The notes: generated by a model not told the origin, from the letters alone. 64,000 nt of DNA from Rosa chinensis (GCF_002994745.2 NC_037090.1:41316001-41380000); one strand, 5' to 3'; counted from the first letter of the stretch, positions 22,390 through 33,350 are shown. Made by a program: numbers and translations.

Positions 22390-22900
22390 GAGAAAACAAG
22401 TGCAAAAACGAAAGCGCGGAAGCACCTTTGGAGGTCCAGCACTAATCGGAGGGTTTGGAGGAGAGGAGATCGGAGGGGAGATCGAGCTTATAGTGACGAA
22501 GGAGATGGATCGCGGCGGCTGCGACGACGAGGATTCTTAAGCTGCTAGTGATGCGCGAGGTCGCAGTGTACAAAATCCCGCCGTGGTCGACATCCGGCGG
22601 GTATAATTGCCGCGAGTGGCTCAAGTCCGACAAGATCCGGATCGTAATCAAAATGGAGAGAGAAGCTCCGATCAAAATCGATTCAAGCTTAAACCAAACC
22701 TGAGGAACTCCCGAAGCAACTCCCGGAAATACGCGCCGCCGCTACCAAATCTCTCCAAATCCACAGAGCCGATTCAAAGCTCCCGCTCCGGCGAAGAACG
22801 CAGAAACGACGTCATAAGGGACCAGACGTACTGGACGCCATGGGGGAGGGAGGGAGAGAGGGAGAGAGAGAGAGAGAGAGATTTTGGTAAGGGTTGAGTC
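22390..22900 (-). other. GC-rich segment, possibly the 5' region of the captured ARF gene
   Basis: Higher in GC than its neighbours, with CT-rich words on the minus strand (CTCTCTCTCTCTCCC, GATCTCCTCTCCTCC) like plant 5' untranslated regions. A (GA)n run lies at about 22855-22880. It lies upstream of the ARF fragment on the same strand. No start exon is recognised. Confidence 0.35.
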
Positions 22901-22974
22901 CGAATGGATTCAGATGGGCTTGGGTAACGGCAAGGGAAAAGAGAGTCTCCAGTGGCGGCTTTGGTAATTAAACT

Positions 22975-23082
22975 TAACTTTAATGGTAGGTTGTTAATAG
23001 ATGACCTTAATTATCATAGAGACATTTGTGGTGATTAGATTATCATAAGGTACTTTAAAATGACCTCTTTTATCATTATCCC
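22975..23082 (-). repeat. right terminal inverted repeat of the Pack-MULE
   Basis: On the minus strand it reads GGGATAATGATAAAAGAGGT...TATGATAATCTAATCAC...AAGGTCATCTATTAAC. It pairs with the left arm and is followed directly by the 9-bp duplication. Confidence 0.75.
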
Positions 23083-24470
23083 TACATATAATAATAACAA
23101 TAATATATCATACGTAAAATAAAATATAAATAATAGCATAATATAAAGCATGCGTATGCATAATTTATATAAGCGTAAAATAAAATAAAACATGCTCAAA
23201 ATTTCATGATAAAAAAAACATAAAGCATGCTTAAACATAATTATAAATCATATACAACATAAATAATAAGGCATGCTGAAAATGATCAAAACTATCTAAC
23301 TAAACATGCTTAATAACCAGATATAATTAAGCATGAATAATGAAGTATAAAGCATGCTTAAAAATAGAAAACATAAATAAAATTCACATGCTTGATTAAA
23401 ATCATAAAAACAAAATAAAGAAAACATACTTGATTGCGAGAAAACAAAACGATCCTAGCGCACGCGCGTGTTGATGCAGGCGTGCGTAGCGATGTGTTTT
23501 TTTTTTTTTCGGGTTCTGTTGGGCCTGCTGATTTGTTGGGCTGAGAATTAGCTCTTTTTTCTTCTTCTTCTTTTTCCTCTGGGCCGCAGGGCCTATTTTT
23601 GTTTTATTTTTTCTTTTAGGCCGGATCAGCCTTTTCTTTGGGCCGCAAGGCTTCTTTTCTTTTGTTTTCCTTTTTTTTTTTCTGAACATTTTTATTTTAT
23701 GGGCCCGCCCTTATTCTTTTCTGGGCCTGTTTTTTTTTTTTTTTTCGGTCCTTTTCTTTGGCCGGGTCACCTTTTTTTTCGTCTCTTTTTATGTTTTTTT
23801 TTTTTTCTTCTTCTTCTTCTTCCTCCTTCGTGTCTTCTTCTTTCTACTGGGGATAGCCGGCTGGTAGATCAATATCGATCTAGGTGAGGGCGGTAAAGGG
23901 CAGGGGCCGGTCTGACCAGCTGGAGTCGGACAACGTTCTGGGCAGACGCAAATGGAGCCGAGATCTTGTTGGACTTCAGGCAGGTGGAAGGCTGTAGGCG
24001 GGTGGGCTCGGTGCTACCGGGACCGGTGCTGCAGATGAGGCTCCGGTGAAGGCTCGTGGGCGGAAGATGGATCTGTGGGGCCTGTGGCGCTGGGCTAGAG
24101 GCAGCGATGCCGGAAACTGGAGGCAGAGTTATGCATGCGGGGCTGGGATAGGTGCTCCGTGCGCTGCAGGTGGGCAAAAGGCAGATGAGGTTTTGGTGCA
24201 GCGACTGCAGGGCAGGGCTGGGCAGCGATCGGGTTCGACTGAATGCTTGCTTGCTGGGTCGTGCGTACTCCGGTGGCGCAGGGCTGGACGCTAGCAGGGA
24301 GGAGGCCCGTGTGGAGAGGTTGATTGGGACCTGGAGATTTTTTTTTTTTTTTTTTGTAATATGGTGGCGGCAGGAAAAGAAGAAAATATTTGTTTCTTCT
24401 AGGGTTTTTTTTTTTTCGATAGAAAGAAACTAGAAAATTAGGTTTTTTTTCTTCTTCTATTGGCTATTTG
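23083..24470 (-). other. 5' part of the copia leader
   Basis: The first 330 bp is AT-rich with repeated GCATGC words. From 23440 on it holds poly-T tracts and a GC-rich stretch (23880-24330). Open frames at 23869-24177 (-) and 24046-24294 (+) overlap each other and have no family features. Its place between the primer site and gag makes it an untranslated leader. Confidence 0.6.
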
Positions 24471-24490
24471 CTCTAAGCGTGCTGATAACG
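24471..24490 (-). other. primer binding site of the copia element
   Basis: The minus strand next to the 5' LTR reads CGTTATCAGCACGC. TTATCAGCACG is the internal (half-tRNA) initiator-Met primer site used by many plant copia elements. Confidence 0.75.
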
Positions 24491-24683
24491 TGTAAAACTA
24501 AAAATGGATTGGAATTGGTCTACTCATTTCATTTATAACCCCTTTATATAGGGATAGGATTATAACGGAAATATCAATTACATTGATGATACTAAATGCT
24601 GATTGAGTTGTGATTTGTGATTGCTTGATTCCCTCTTCGTCTGTTTCTTTGACGAAGGCACATAATGTGCTTTTCCTTTAACA
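24491..24683 (-). repeat. copia 5' LTR (193 bp)
   Basis: Same length as 10813-11005 with two differences seen. It starts TGTTAAAGG on the minus strand and has its TATA box at about 24540-24550. Confidence 0.93.
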
Positions 24684-25225
24684 AAATTTGAATACTTGTA
24701 ATACATTTATTCTAAAAAATAAAGATTAATTAATTGTTTTATTTTTTTATTTTTATAATAATACATGATGATAATAATAATAATCTTCTATTTAATTTAA
24801 AAATAATAATAATACAAATAATCTTCTATTTAATTGAAAATAATACATGATAATACCTAATCTTCTATTTAATTTAAAAATAATAATAATACATGATATG
24901 TTTGTTTTATGTCTGAATACATAAGGATAGAGACCCCTCACTCTAAACCAAATTCTAGAAGCACAATCTTATTAAAAAAAAAAAAAAAATTCCAGAAGTA
25001 CAAAACAAAAGCTTGAAGAGATCGCAAACGAAGGCAGAAACAATTCCACATACGGCTGGGATCGAGATAACCTAGAGAAGCAAGAGAGTATTAGCAATGA
25101 TATATCTCTCTAGACAAACATGCTTGAAAAAGATTTAAGTTAAAAAGGCAGCCAACTTGAGAATTCATTGAAATCATAATTGTACTGCAGAAAAAATAAC
25201 TGTTCGATCTCTAACTTAATTGTTA
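24684..25225. other. AT-rich intergenic DNA
   Basis: Contains a locally repeated block, AATCTTCTATTTAATT-AAAATAATAAT (24782-24895, about three times). No coding or structural feature beyond this was seen. Confidence 0.5.
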
Positions 25226-25452
25226 GAGCAACTCCAACAGGTTCTTTATAATTATAGAAAGCAAAAGTTAAAGCTTTCCATAATTTTTTATGTCCAACTC
25301 GAACAGATTCCTTATTTTACTGCAATCTCTAAAATCTCCATAATTATTTCTTAAAATTTTAGAGATTGCTGTAAATTTAGAGAATTTTTTTCTTCTTTTT
25401 CCTCACTATCCCTAAAATGAGGATAGTTATAGGGAATCTGTTTGAGTTAGTC
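25226..25452. mobile_element. MITE-like element (about 227 bp) with TTA flanks
   Basis: The left end GAGCAACTCCAACAGGTTC and the right end, read in reverse, GACTAACTCAAACAGATTCC pair over about 30 bp with mismatches. Each end is flanked by TTA, the 3-bp target duplication of PIF/Harbinger elements. GAGCAACTCCAACAG-type ends are common in plant MITEs. No coding capacity. Confidence 0.55.
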
Positions 25453-26074
25453 TTAGTGATAGTTTTCTATTATCCTATTGTACACACCAACAGTAACTAT
25501 CTAAATTTTTGTTAAGTTAACAATCACCTACATACCGTTGCGTCAAGCAATGTCGTCAGGTGGTGGGGGTGTGTTCTTAGGGTGCTGCCCTTTGGGAGGA
25601 TCATGAGGACTCCTTACACGTATTTTCATTTGCCAGTGCAGCCAGGTGTTTTCTTCTGTAATGAGCCAATAACAAATATACGTAATGACAGCACTGGAAT
25701 AATACCAAACCATCAAAAATACATATAAAAGAAAAAGACCAATTACGTACTGTTTGTTGAAAATGGTGATACTCTAGCAAATGCTATGTCGGAAGAGAAG
25801 AGTAGCACTAGAAATATTAAGAGAATCCAGTAGAGGGCATCACTACCCTTGTTGCAGACCATTATGTATATCAAGCCATATACAAATATAAGTTTTCCGC
25901 TTTCCACTAATTAGTTATATATACATATGTATTTCATGACTTCAGGTACATTAGATGTGGAAGATGTGCTTGCCATGTAATTTCACTAGAATGAGGTTGT
26001 GATTCACTAGTATTTTCTCTGGACGTTAATTGCATTTGAAATTTGAAAGTCCTACTTGTTAGAGGACCCGTTCA

Positions 26075-26760
26075 GGGGGGCGGATCTGTGGCCACTTAAA
26101 TTATAGTTAAGATTATACTCTGATTCTAGACCATTAGATCATATGACAACTAATGGTTCAGATTAAACAAAATATGTTATTTATTTTTTACATAATATAT
26201 TCAATTATATATCTAATCAAATGACCAGCCATTAACTTATTTCCTATTCTCCTTCAAATTCATTTATTACAGACAACTTAAAAAATGCTCAACAATTACA
26301 GGATCTCTTCCCTCAAATTACTTTCTTGTTTCTCTTATTCTCTCTCAATTCATTTGTTGCAGGAAAAATAATTAATTGAGAAAACAAAATTAATTTTTTT
26401 TTTTTTGGCATTTTGATTGATATGTAACTCACCTAAGGAGTAGAATCAACAAACGAAATTTTTTTTCTCAACCTCTAAACAAAATTTACTCTATATTACA
26501 TGAAAAATTCTAAATAGTTTTCCAATTGATACCTTAAAATTAATGAGGTTAGAGAAAAAAGCAACTAAATAGATAATCTTATTTGATTTGGTATTCCAAA
26601 TTGGTTTTTTTCCTGCAGTAAATGAAGGAGTGAGAAAAAAGGAAAAAGTATAATCATCTACTTTTGTATTTTAGAATATGCATTTATTAAAAAAAAACTG
26701 ATAAAAATATTATTTAATCTGAACCATTAGTTGTTATATGATCTAATGGTCCCCCCCCCG
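26075..26760. mobile_element. non-autonomous element with about 39-bp inverted arms
   Basis: The arm at 26129-26167 (GACCATTAGATCATATGACA...) is the inverse of 26713-26751 (TTTAATCTGAACCATTAGTT...) with one difference. Outside the arms lie G-rich (26075-26082) and C-rich (26751-26759) runs that could pair. The inside is AT-rich and non-coding. Exact ends and target duplication are not resolved. Confidence 0.5.
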
Positions 26761-26775
26761 GGATGTCTGCTTAGT

Positions 26776-26890
26776 TGCAATCAAATTAATGAGAATGGAA
26801 ATGGTTAGAGGTTGAACTTCTCAGCAAAGTTGCTATCAAATTAATGAGAATGGAAATTGTTAGAGGTTGAATTTTCTCAGCTCAGTTGCA
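26776..26890 (+). repeat. about 55-bp direct duplication
   Basis: The words TCAAATTAATGAGAATGGAA and TTAGAGGTTGAA recur in the same order at about 26780 and 26833. A third partial copy (ATGGTTAGAGGTTGAACTTTC) lies near 26956. Probably slippage or local duplication. Confidence 0.6.
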
Positions 26891-27073
26891 TTCGAAGAAA
26901 TTTGAACATCTAACCTATTCAGATGTCTAATCATTTACTATCAATGACGCATTTCACATGGTTAGAGGTTGAACTTTCTTTGCTCATTCTTATACATAGG
27001 GCAGACGACCCGTGGCTGGTATACCCATCCAATCATGATTCATGCAGGGGTAGTGAGGTATGTTCAAGGAATT

Positions 27074-29801
27074 TGTGATGACCTGGTTTTCTGTTATTTA
27101 AATTTGGTATTTAATAATGGACCAGTTGTACGAATATTTGTTATTGTACTTTATTCGTAGGTTGTATGTGAAGTGGAATAGTTTTTGTACGTATAATTAT
27201 TCGAATTTCACAGTTTAGGGGGTCGTGTGAAGTTTGACTTTTTATATTTTGAGATTCTCGGAAAACTTCCTTCACGAAAGTTGTAGAGCGCGTCGATACG
27301 AGTTCGTGGACATGCGGAACGCGTCAATCGGAGTTCGTATGAGGAAGTTATGGCTATCGGAAGAAGTTTCCATTTTAGTATAAATATGGAAAATCAGAAA
27401 TTAAATTCATTATTTCCCTTTCCTTTTCCGGAAATAATTCTCTCTCTCTTCTCTCTCGTCCGCTCCTTCAGAAACGAAATTTTCCTTCTGACCCGGACCC
27501 GGTATTCTGACCCGGTCGGAACTCGCATCTCCGGCGACCTCTTCCGGTGAAACCAACCCAGAACGATTCGTCTCCTTGCTCCGGTCGTCTCTGTGGTGGT
27601 CTCTTACGACGATTCTCCGTCTCGGTGGCAGTTAAAGGTGGCACAGATTGAAGAAATCGGACCCGGCCGGAAATCCTTATTCCGACGTCGGCACGGCTTC
27701 GAGTTTTCTTGGTTGAGCTCAGAGCAGCCTCGCCGATCGATCCCTGGTGGTTGTTTGGATCGATTCACGTGAAACTTCGATCAACTCGGATTGGATTACT
27801 GTTCACGGCTTGTGAGGTAGTTTTCGATCCCTTAGGCTTGTTTTCTGACTTCGATCCAGTTATGAAAGTTCACAAGCATGCTTAGATGAAGCTTTTTGAT
27901 GTTGGGAGTTTTGTGAAATATTGAGTTTTGGCCGGCGGCGGTGCGCCACCTCCTGTGGCGGCGTTCCGGTGGTGTTCCGGCCACGTATGGGACTGTTTGT
28001 GGTATTATATATGTTCTAGTCGTTGATACGAGCGTTTCGATATATAATATGCAAATTTTGGAGTTCGTATGAAATTGTTATGATTTTTACAGTTTCATAC
28101 CGATCGATTTATTCGATCCGTGAGGATTCGAGCGTCCGATCGACTTGTGGTTTGGTCACATCGATCGTGGGCGTATTCCGGAGACTTTGGGAGGTCTCGG
28201 ATGTGGTTTTGCCTCGATTGGCGCCACTTTGGGGGTTTTAGTTCAAAACAGGGGGTTTCGAACTTAAACAAATGTGAATCGTCACTAAGTTGGAACCGTA
28301 TGTGATTAGGTACTAGACGAAGTACAGTGGACGATTATTTGTGAATTGGCGGCTTTGTGTTTTGTTGAAGACGCAGCAGGAGTTCAAGGTGAGTAATCTC
28401 ACAAGGTTCTTTATGAACAGAATTACCATTATCGTTTTGGCGTTAATTATTTAACTGCAAACTATAGTTGGTATTAGTAGGCATTCCTGAGCGAATGTCT
28501 ACGTATATATATATTTACGTGAAATATATATATCCTTGTGGATGATTGTGATGAATAGTAATATGCATGATGATGTTCATATTATTGTTGAATGTGGCTT
28601 TTCAGGAAACAATATTGTGGAAAAAGATGTTTTCTATTGTTTGAAAAGTATTGAGCTTGATGTTACATTTTTGAGTCAAGCGTGACTCATTTTAAATGTA
28701 TTGGTCCTTGTACCAAGAGTCACAGATGGTGAGCAGGGGTTAGGAAAGCCGAAGCTAGATGTTGTAACGTTTTTAGGTCGGTTGCGACTTATTTAACGTT
28801 TAGCTTTAAGACCAGATAGGGTCTAAGAAGATTTCATATCACATATGGTGATAGGTTGCAGACGGTGACCTTGACGTTTGATTTCATGACCAGACGGGGT
28901 CTGAAAATCATGTGTCACAGATGGTGACAGGGCACAGATGGTGATAGAGCACAGATGGTGACCTAAATGTTGATTTGAGACCAGACGGGGTCTGAAACCA
29001 CATGTCACAGATAGTGACAGGTCACAGATGGTGACCAAGGCAGGAAATAGGTAATCACGTCCGTAGTCGGACGAGTGGTTACGATTTCAATAGGGCGACA
29101 GTCTGTCTGCCATTATAGATTATGGGAGTAACGGTCGAGGTTGCTGGAGACTCATAAGTATGTAGTTAAAGGAGAATTCCTTGAGTATTCTTCTTTTATT
29201 GTCTAGATGAGACTTGAATTGCTTCTTGATGGTTAAGTTAGCAAATAGAACATTTTCACAGCGGTGATTTATGTTTCCCTTTAGATGGAAAGGTTTTGGA
29301 GTGTTAGAAGGAATCATGGTTGCATGGTTTCCTTTAGCTGATGTGTGTGAGTTGTTGATTGATGTTCATGAGTTACTCATACGAGCTTTCATAAGCTTAC
29401 CGGGTTTTGTTGTGTGGAAACCCGGTGCACCATTCTTTTGGTGTAGGGGTTAATCCTGCAGGTTAGGAAAATCGTGGCTGAAGCTGAGGTAGCTACAGGC
29501 AGCTGAACGGTTAGGAAGCAAATTTTGTTGGCTTTGCCATTGTTAATGACTTCCGCTATGTAGTAAGCTCTGAGGAGCATTTATGCTTTATTTTGTGATG
29601 GCAACTTAATTCGTAAATTTGTGTAATATATGACTCTATGGAGCGAGTGCATATTAACTCGGATAGTTTCAGGGCATCATTATGTACTTGTTATAAAGGA
29701 AAGATGTTCCAGGTATTTGTATTGATGACTGAACATTCACGCATGTATAATTATGGGATTATATATATCGATTTTCATGTGTGAAAATCAGGGGCGTGAC
29801 A
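27074..29801 (+). mobile_element. solo LTR, family gamma, with GAATT target duplication
   Basis: Begins TGTGATGACCTGG and ends AAAATCAGGGGCGTGACA. The flanks GAATT (27069-27073) and GAATT (29802-29806) are a perfect 5-bp duplication. It is colinear with the LTRs at 38457-41335 and 43260-45794 in the opposite orientation. Shared landmarks include TTCCTTCACGAAAGT-GTAGAG, GATCCGTGAGGAT and TTCATGCATGTATAATTATGGG-type sequence near the end. A minisatellite with the words CACAGATGGTGAC and GACCAGACGGGGTCTG lies at 28690-29040 and differs from the array in the other copies. No internal domain, so LTR-LTR recombination removed the element body. Confidence 0.88.
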
Positions 29802-30245
29802 GAATTTACTTATAATAATACGGGGGTAGTTTTGGAATACAATTAGGAGATGGAGAAACATAAATGGCTGGGCATACCGATCACGTTGCACATATGACCT
29901 ACCTTTGAATTTCGCATTACATGATATGTCTCTAATGAATTTTCTTATACCATATATAGCATCTTTTTCGTTTCATTTCAAGGATTATCCTCGCAAAAAA
30001 TCAGCAAATTCATACATCAGTTGGTCATTTGTTCGATCTAAAATTTATAAACAAACACTATACTATATTAATGTTTTCACTATAGTGTTTGTCGGATAAA
30101 ATTAAAACAATAATTATGCTAACCAAATGGTTGAAGATCTCTGCAATTGAATGATGGCGTCTTTATTTTTTTAACAAATTACATATAAGCTATTGACAAA
30201 AGATGACTTAACAAATACATCCTCTAAAGATTGAGTTAAACATAT
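29802..30245. other. AT-rich DNA, no feature seen
   Basis: No coding or repeat structure was recognised. Its first five bases are the right half of the GAATT duplication. Confidence 0.5.
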
Positions 30246-30552
30246 AAGGACTAAATCTTACAAATTAGGACAATGTGCTCTGCACTTGCCACATATCATG
30301 AGTTAATTTACTTTTTTACCCTTAACTACTTCTTTTGACTTCTATTCCCTTTATAAGGATTAAATCTTACAAATAAGGACAATGTGCTCTTCACTTGCCA
30401 CATGTCATGGGTTAATTTACTTTTTTACCGTTAACTACTTCGTTTGACTTCTAATCCCTTTATAAGGATTAAATCTTACAAATAAGGACAATCTGCTCTT
30501 TACTTGCCACATGTCATGAGTTAATTTACTTTTTTACCCTTAACTATTACTT
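30246..30552 (+). repeat. 109-bp tandem repeat, about 2.8 copies
   Basis: AAGGA(C/T)TAAATCTTACAAA begins at 30246, 30355 and 30464, a constant period of 109 bp. Each unit contains TGCCACAT(A/G)TCATG and TTAATTTACTTTTTTACC. Divergence between copies is a few percent by eye. Confidence 0.9.
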
Positions 30553-30835
30553 TTTTTTTTTCTGAGAATAATTCCTTTATGTTACTTTTTTTTTCTAAAA
30601 ATAATCCGTTTATGCTACTTTTTTTTTCCTTTGAGAATAATCCGTTTATGTTACTTATTTTTTCCCTTGAGAATAATCCGTTTATATTACTTTTTTTTCC
30701 CTTGAGAATAATCCGTTTATGTTACTTTTTTTTCCCTTGAGAATAATCCGTTTATGTTACTTTTTTTTTCCTTGAGAATAATCCGTTTATGTTACTTTTT
30801 TTCCCTTGAGAATAATCTCGTTATGTTACTTCACA
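30553..30835 (+). repeat. about 37-bp tandem repeat, seven to eight copies
   Basis: The unit is TTACTTTTTTTTCCCTTGAG then AATAATCCGTTTATG, with length variation only in the T run. It follows the 109-bp array directly. Confidence 0.88.
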
Positions 30836-30839
30836 AAAC

Positions 30840-31190
30840 CGCACTCTCCTACTACTCTCATCTCATCTTCTAATCCTGCTACTGCAGCACTCATACTCGT
30901 CTAGTTCTGCTACTCATGTTCTGCTACTGCACTCGTCATCGCGTAATCCTGCTACTGCACCCATCCAATCTGGTACTGCACTTGCTGCACTCATACTCGT
31001 CTAGTTCTGCTACTGCACTCGCTGCACTCACACTCGTTCCGTTCTGCTACTGCACTTGTACTCTTGTCCTGCTACTGCACTCGTCATCGCTTAATCCAGC
31101 TACTACACTCGGCCAATCCTGCTACTGCACTCGCTGCACTCATACTCGTCCAATTCTACTGCTGCACTTTTTCCTACGTGCCGTAGCTTT
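30840..31190 (+). repeat. irregular repeat of CTGCTACTGCACTCGT words
   Basis: CTGCTACTGCACTCG and GCACTCATACTCGTC recur many times with irregular spacing. The 112-residue frame at 30916-31254 is a by-product of this array (a run of Leu, His, Cys, Tyr) and is not called as a gene. Confidence 0.8.
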
Positions 31191-31426
31191 TCTTCTCACT
31201 GGTTTTGTTCGATTATTTCTTGTTTCATCACCCTTTTGCACCTCCACACAGTAGCCAATTTGAACCATAAACAATGAATATCATATCATTAACATAAACC
31301 ATAAACTATAAAGTAGCAGATCAATTTGAACAGTAGCTGATCATATTAAAGTAAACCATAAAACCTTAGTGATACTAAATTCATGAATATGCTCCTCATG
31401 TATATCAAAGTAAACTACAGAACTTT

Positions 31427-32335
31427 TGCTACGTCCCGAATCAAAATTTTCATGTTTAGTTGTTATTAAATGAGGAATGACGATTTTCTACACAATTTAT
31501 TTAAATTTCGATATTTTAGGGGGCCCTAAAAGTTGACTTTTTGACCGGGTCAAAATTTAAAAGTTTTTCTTCATGAAAGTCGTAGAGGATGTTAAACCGA
31601 GCGCGTGCATATTTGGTTCGTAAAAATTAGAGTTCGTAGGCAAAAGTTATAAGCAAAATAAGATAATTATTGTTCATGGTAATTAGTATACATATGGAAA
31701 GTTACTGTGGGTAGGTCAGAAACCTACCCAGCCACTTCTCTCTCTTCTTCCCCGATCTCTCTCTCTCTCTTCCTCTCTCTCCCCCGCGTCGGCGCTCTCC
31801 CGTTTTTCCTTGATTTCTCCGGCATCTGGCTACCAAACGGCGCACCACCACCCCTAAAAGAACCATCTCTTTCTCCTCTACACGTTGGTACCCATGGGTC
31901 ACGGCGATTTGGCCAGAAAACCATCACTTTTGGCCAAAACCGTCACTGTAGCAGTTGTGTTCTCCGGCGAAATTCTCCATTTTCCGGCCACCTCCGGAAG
32001 TGAAACCGGTCCTATTAGGAGCGCCTCGAGTCACTGATCATCTTCCCTCAAAGCTTCTAGCTAAAATTCTCACTGTGGAAGGAGAATTTGAAGGATTTCC
32101 AATTCGGTGAGTTTGGAAATTGATGAAACTCGGTTTAGGGTTTAAGGTTTGGGTATTGGATAGTGGCAGTGCCGTAAATTATGATGAAACTCGAGTATTT
32201 TAGCCATTTGCCATTAAAATTGGGAATTAGACTTGATTCATTTGGCTTTTGGGCCTGGGCTCATGTCTTTATTTGTATAAATCTTTTTACAAGTGGGTTT
32301 TCTGTGTTTAGATCTTTGGTCATGTGCTACTATGT
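31427..32335 (+). mobile_element. 5' part of a family-beta LTR, interrupted by the LARD-like element
   Basis: Starts TGCTACGTCCCGAATC. Like the solo LTR at 59335-61787 (read on its minus strand) it has the run GGGGGCCCTAAAAGT, then AAAGTCGTAGAGGA-GTTAAACCGAGCG, GCGCGTGCATAT and AAACCTACCC-GCC. The 3' half of the family is not recognisable. The LARD-like element begins right after TATGT (32331-32335). Confidence 0.7.
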
Positions 32336-32833
32336 TGTACATACCTCCAACAATATGGAGTATTTACTACATCACCAAGCATAAGTAACACCCTATTTGA
32401 GACACCCACAAGCCATGGTGAGGCCCAACCGAGACATGCATCTTGTAGCCCTATGTTCAAGCTACGCTACGGTATCCGGAAGTCACAAATCCGACACCGG
32501 GAAGCCACCTTTCCGGCCTTGCCAAGTTGCCCTCACAAATAGGCTTTCTAGACTAGAATAGTGATTTTAGTCATCCCACATCTAAGAAAATGTAAAGGAG
32601 AAGCATTCCTTCACCTATAAAAGGAATGCCTCCTCCCACAATTCAACACACTCCATTACACACTTTGTAATGCACTTGGGCCGCAAGGCTCGACACACTA
32701 GTATAAGCTTTCAAGTGGACGTAGTTTCCCGCAAAGGCGGGAGATGAACCACTATACATCTTGTGTCACTCTCTCTCTCTCTCACTCTCTTTACTTATCG
32801 TTAATTAGATCCCCGCGGATCCAAGCATTAACA
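32336..32833 (+). repeat. LARD-like 5' LTR
   Basis: 498 bp. It contains a TATA box (CACCTATAAAAGGAATG near 32627), a (TC)n run near 32770-32790, and the terminal TGT/ACA pair. Any peptide read from it is also read from the right LTR, so the open frames at 32324-32542 and 37822-38097 are LTR sequence and not genes. Confidence 0.93.
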
Positions 32834-32853
32834 TTGGCGCCGTCTGTGGGAAG
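32834..32853 (+). other. primer binding site of the LARD-like element
   Basis: TTGGCGCCGTCTGTGGGAAG directly follows the LTR. TGGCGCC at the LTR edge is a standard tRNA 3'-end complement, and the longer word TGGCGCCGTCTGTGGGAA is characteristic of a group of plant non-autonomous LTR elements. The exact tRNA was not determined. Confidence 0.75.
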
Positions 32854-32934
32854 CCGACACACAAAGGCTTCGTCACCTACCACGAGCTTTGACCCATAAG
32901 CGTCGAAGTCAACGCTCATTCAACATCAAATTAG

Positions 32935-33075
32935 GGTCCGGTCAACGCCCGGCGGGGTTGGTCAACGCCCAGCATGGTCGGTCAACGCCCGGCGGGGTCG
33001 GTCAACGCCCAGCGGAGCAGGTCAACGCACATCAAGGCTTGGTCAACGCTGACCATATTGGTCAACGCCCAACTC
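32935..33075 (+). repeat. about 20-bp repeat GGTCAACGCCC...
   Basis: GGTCAACGCCCGGCGGGGTT-type units follow one another about seven times, ending in a run of about 24 A at 33080-33104. They lie just inside the primer site in the LARD-like element. Confidence 0.85.
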
Positions 33076-33210
33076 AACTCAAAAAAAAAAAAAAAAAAAA
33101 AAAAATTTAAAAGTTGGCGGCAAACTTCTCTGGACACCCAGAGATTTGCTCTGGGCACCCAACCACCTCCGCCAAACTCTTCTTCTCCCCTCCGCTAAGT
33201 TCCAAATGCC

Positions 33211-33350
33211 GCCCAACTTGCAGCTCCGCCAGCTGCAACTCCTCCGCTCCGCCCAACTTGCAGCTCCGCCAGCTGCAACTCCTCCGCTCCACCCAACTTG
33301 CAGCTCCGCCAGCTGCAACTCCTCCGCTCCACCCAACTTGCATCTCCGCC
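33211..33350 (+). repeat. 40-bp tandem repeat in the LARD-like interior
   Basis: CCCAACTTGCAGCTCCGCC begins at 33212, 33252, 33292 and 33332 (last copy partial), a strict 40-bp period. Around it (33150-34480) is a looser field of CTCCGCTGAGC and CTCCGCC words. Several long frames on both strands are open only because of this composition. Confidence 0.9.

Larger units (their letters stand above)
16396..23082. mobile_element. Pack-MULE: Mutator-like element carrying gene fragments
   Basis: The left end starts (A)GGGAAATGATGGAAAAGGTG at 16396/16397. The right end, read on the minus strand, starts GGGATAATGATAAAAGAGGT at 23082. The two arms stay alignable for about 100 bp with interruptions. The flanks are TACATATAA at 16387-16395 and TACATATAA at 23083-23091, a perfect 9-bp duplication, the size made by Mutator transposases. 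No MURA transposase is present. Inside are an invertase-like fragment (+), a minisatellite and an ARF GTPase fragment (-), so it is a non-autonomous, gene-carrying element. It sits in the leader of the copia element, which dates it after that insertion. Confidence 0.85.
10813..24683 (-). mobile_element. Ty1/copia retrotransposon, minus strand, split by a Pack-MULE
   Basis: Both ends carry a 193-bp LTR (10813-11005 and 24491-24683) in the same orientation. The flanks are AAATT (10808-10812) and AAATT (24684-24688), a perfect 5-bp target duplication. Read on the minus strand the order is 5' LTR, primer site, leader, gag (16063 to 15122), integrase, reverse transcriptase and RNase H, polypurine tract, 3' LTR, which is the copia order. 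Of the 13.9 kb total, about 6.7 kb (16396-23082) is a later Mutator-like insertion in the leader, leaving about 7.2 kb of copia sequence. Gag and pol have stops and frameshifts, so the copy is defective. I saw two differences between the LTRs (near position 8 and in ATTACAACGG/ATTATAACGG), which implies fairly recent insertion. Confidence 0.92.

Noticed and set aside
23402..24433. Lys-rich and Ala/Arg-rich frames
   Set aside because: Poly-T tracts and GC-rich leader of the copia element; frames overlap on both strands without features.
30916..31254. 112-codon frame
   Set aside because: Product of the CTGCTACTGCACTCG repeat; low-complexity Leu/His/Cys composition.
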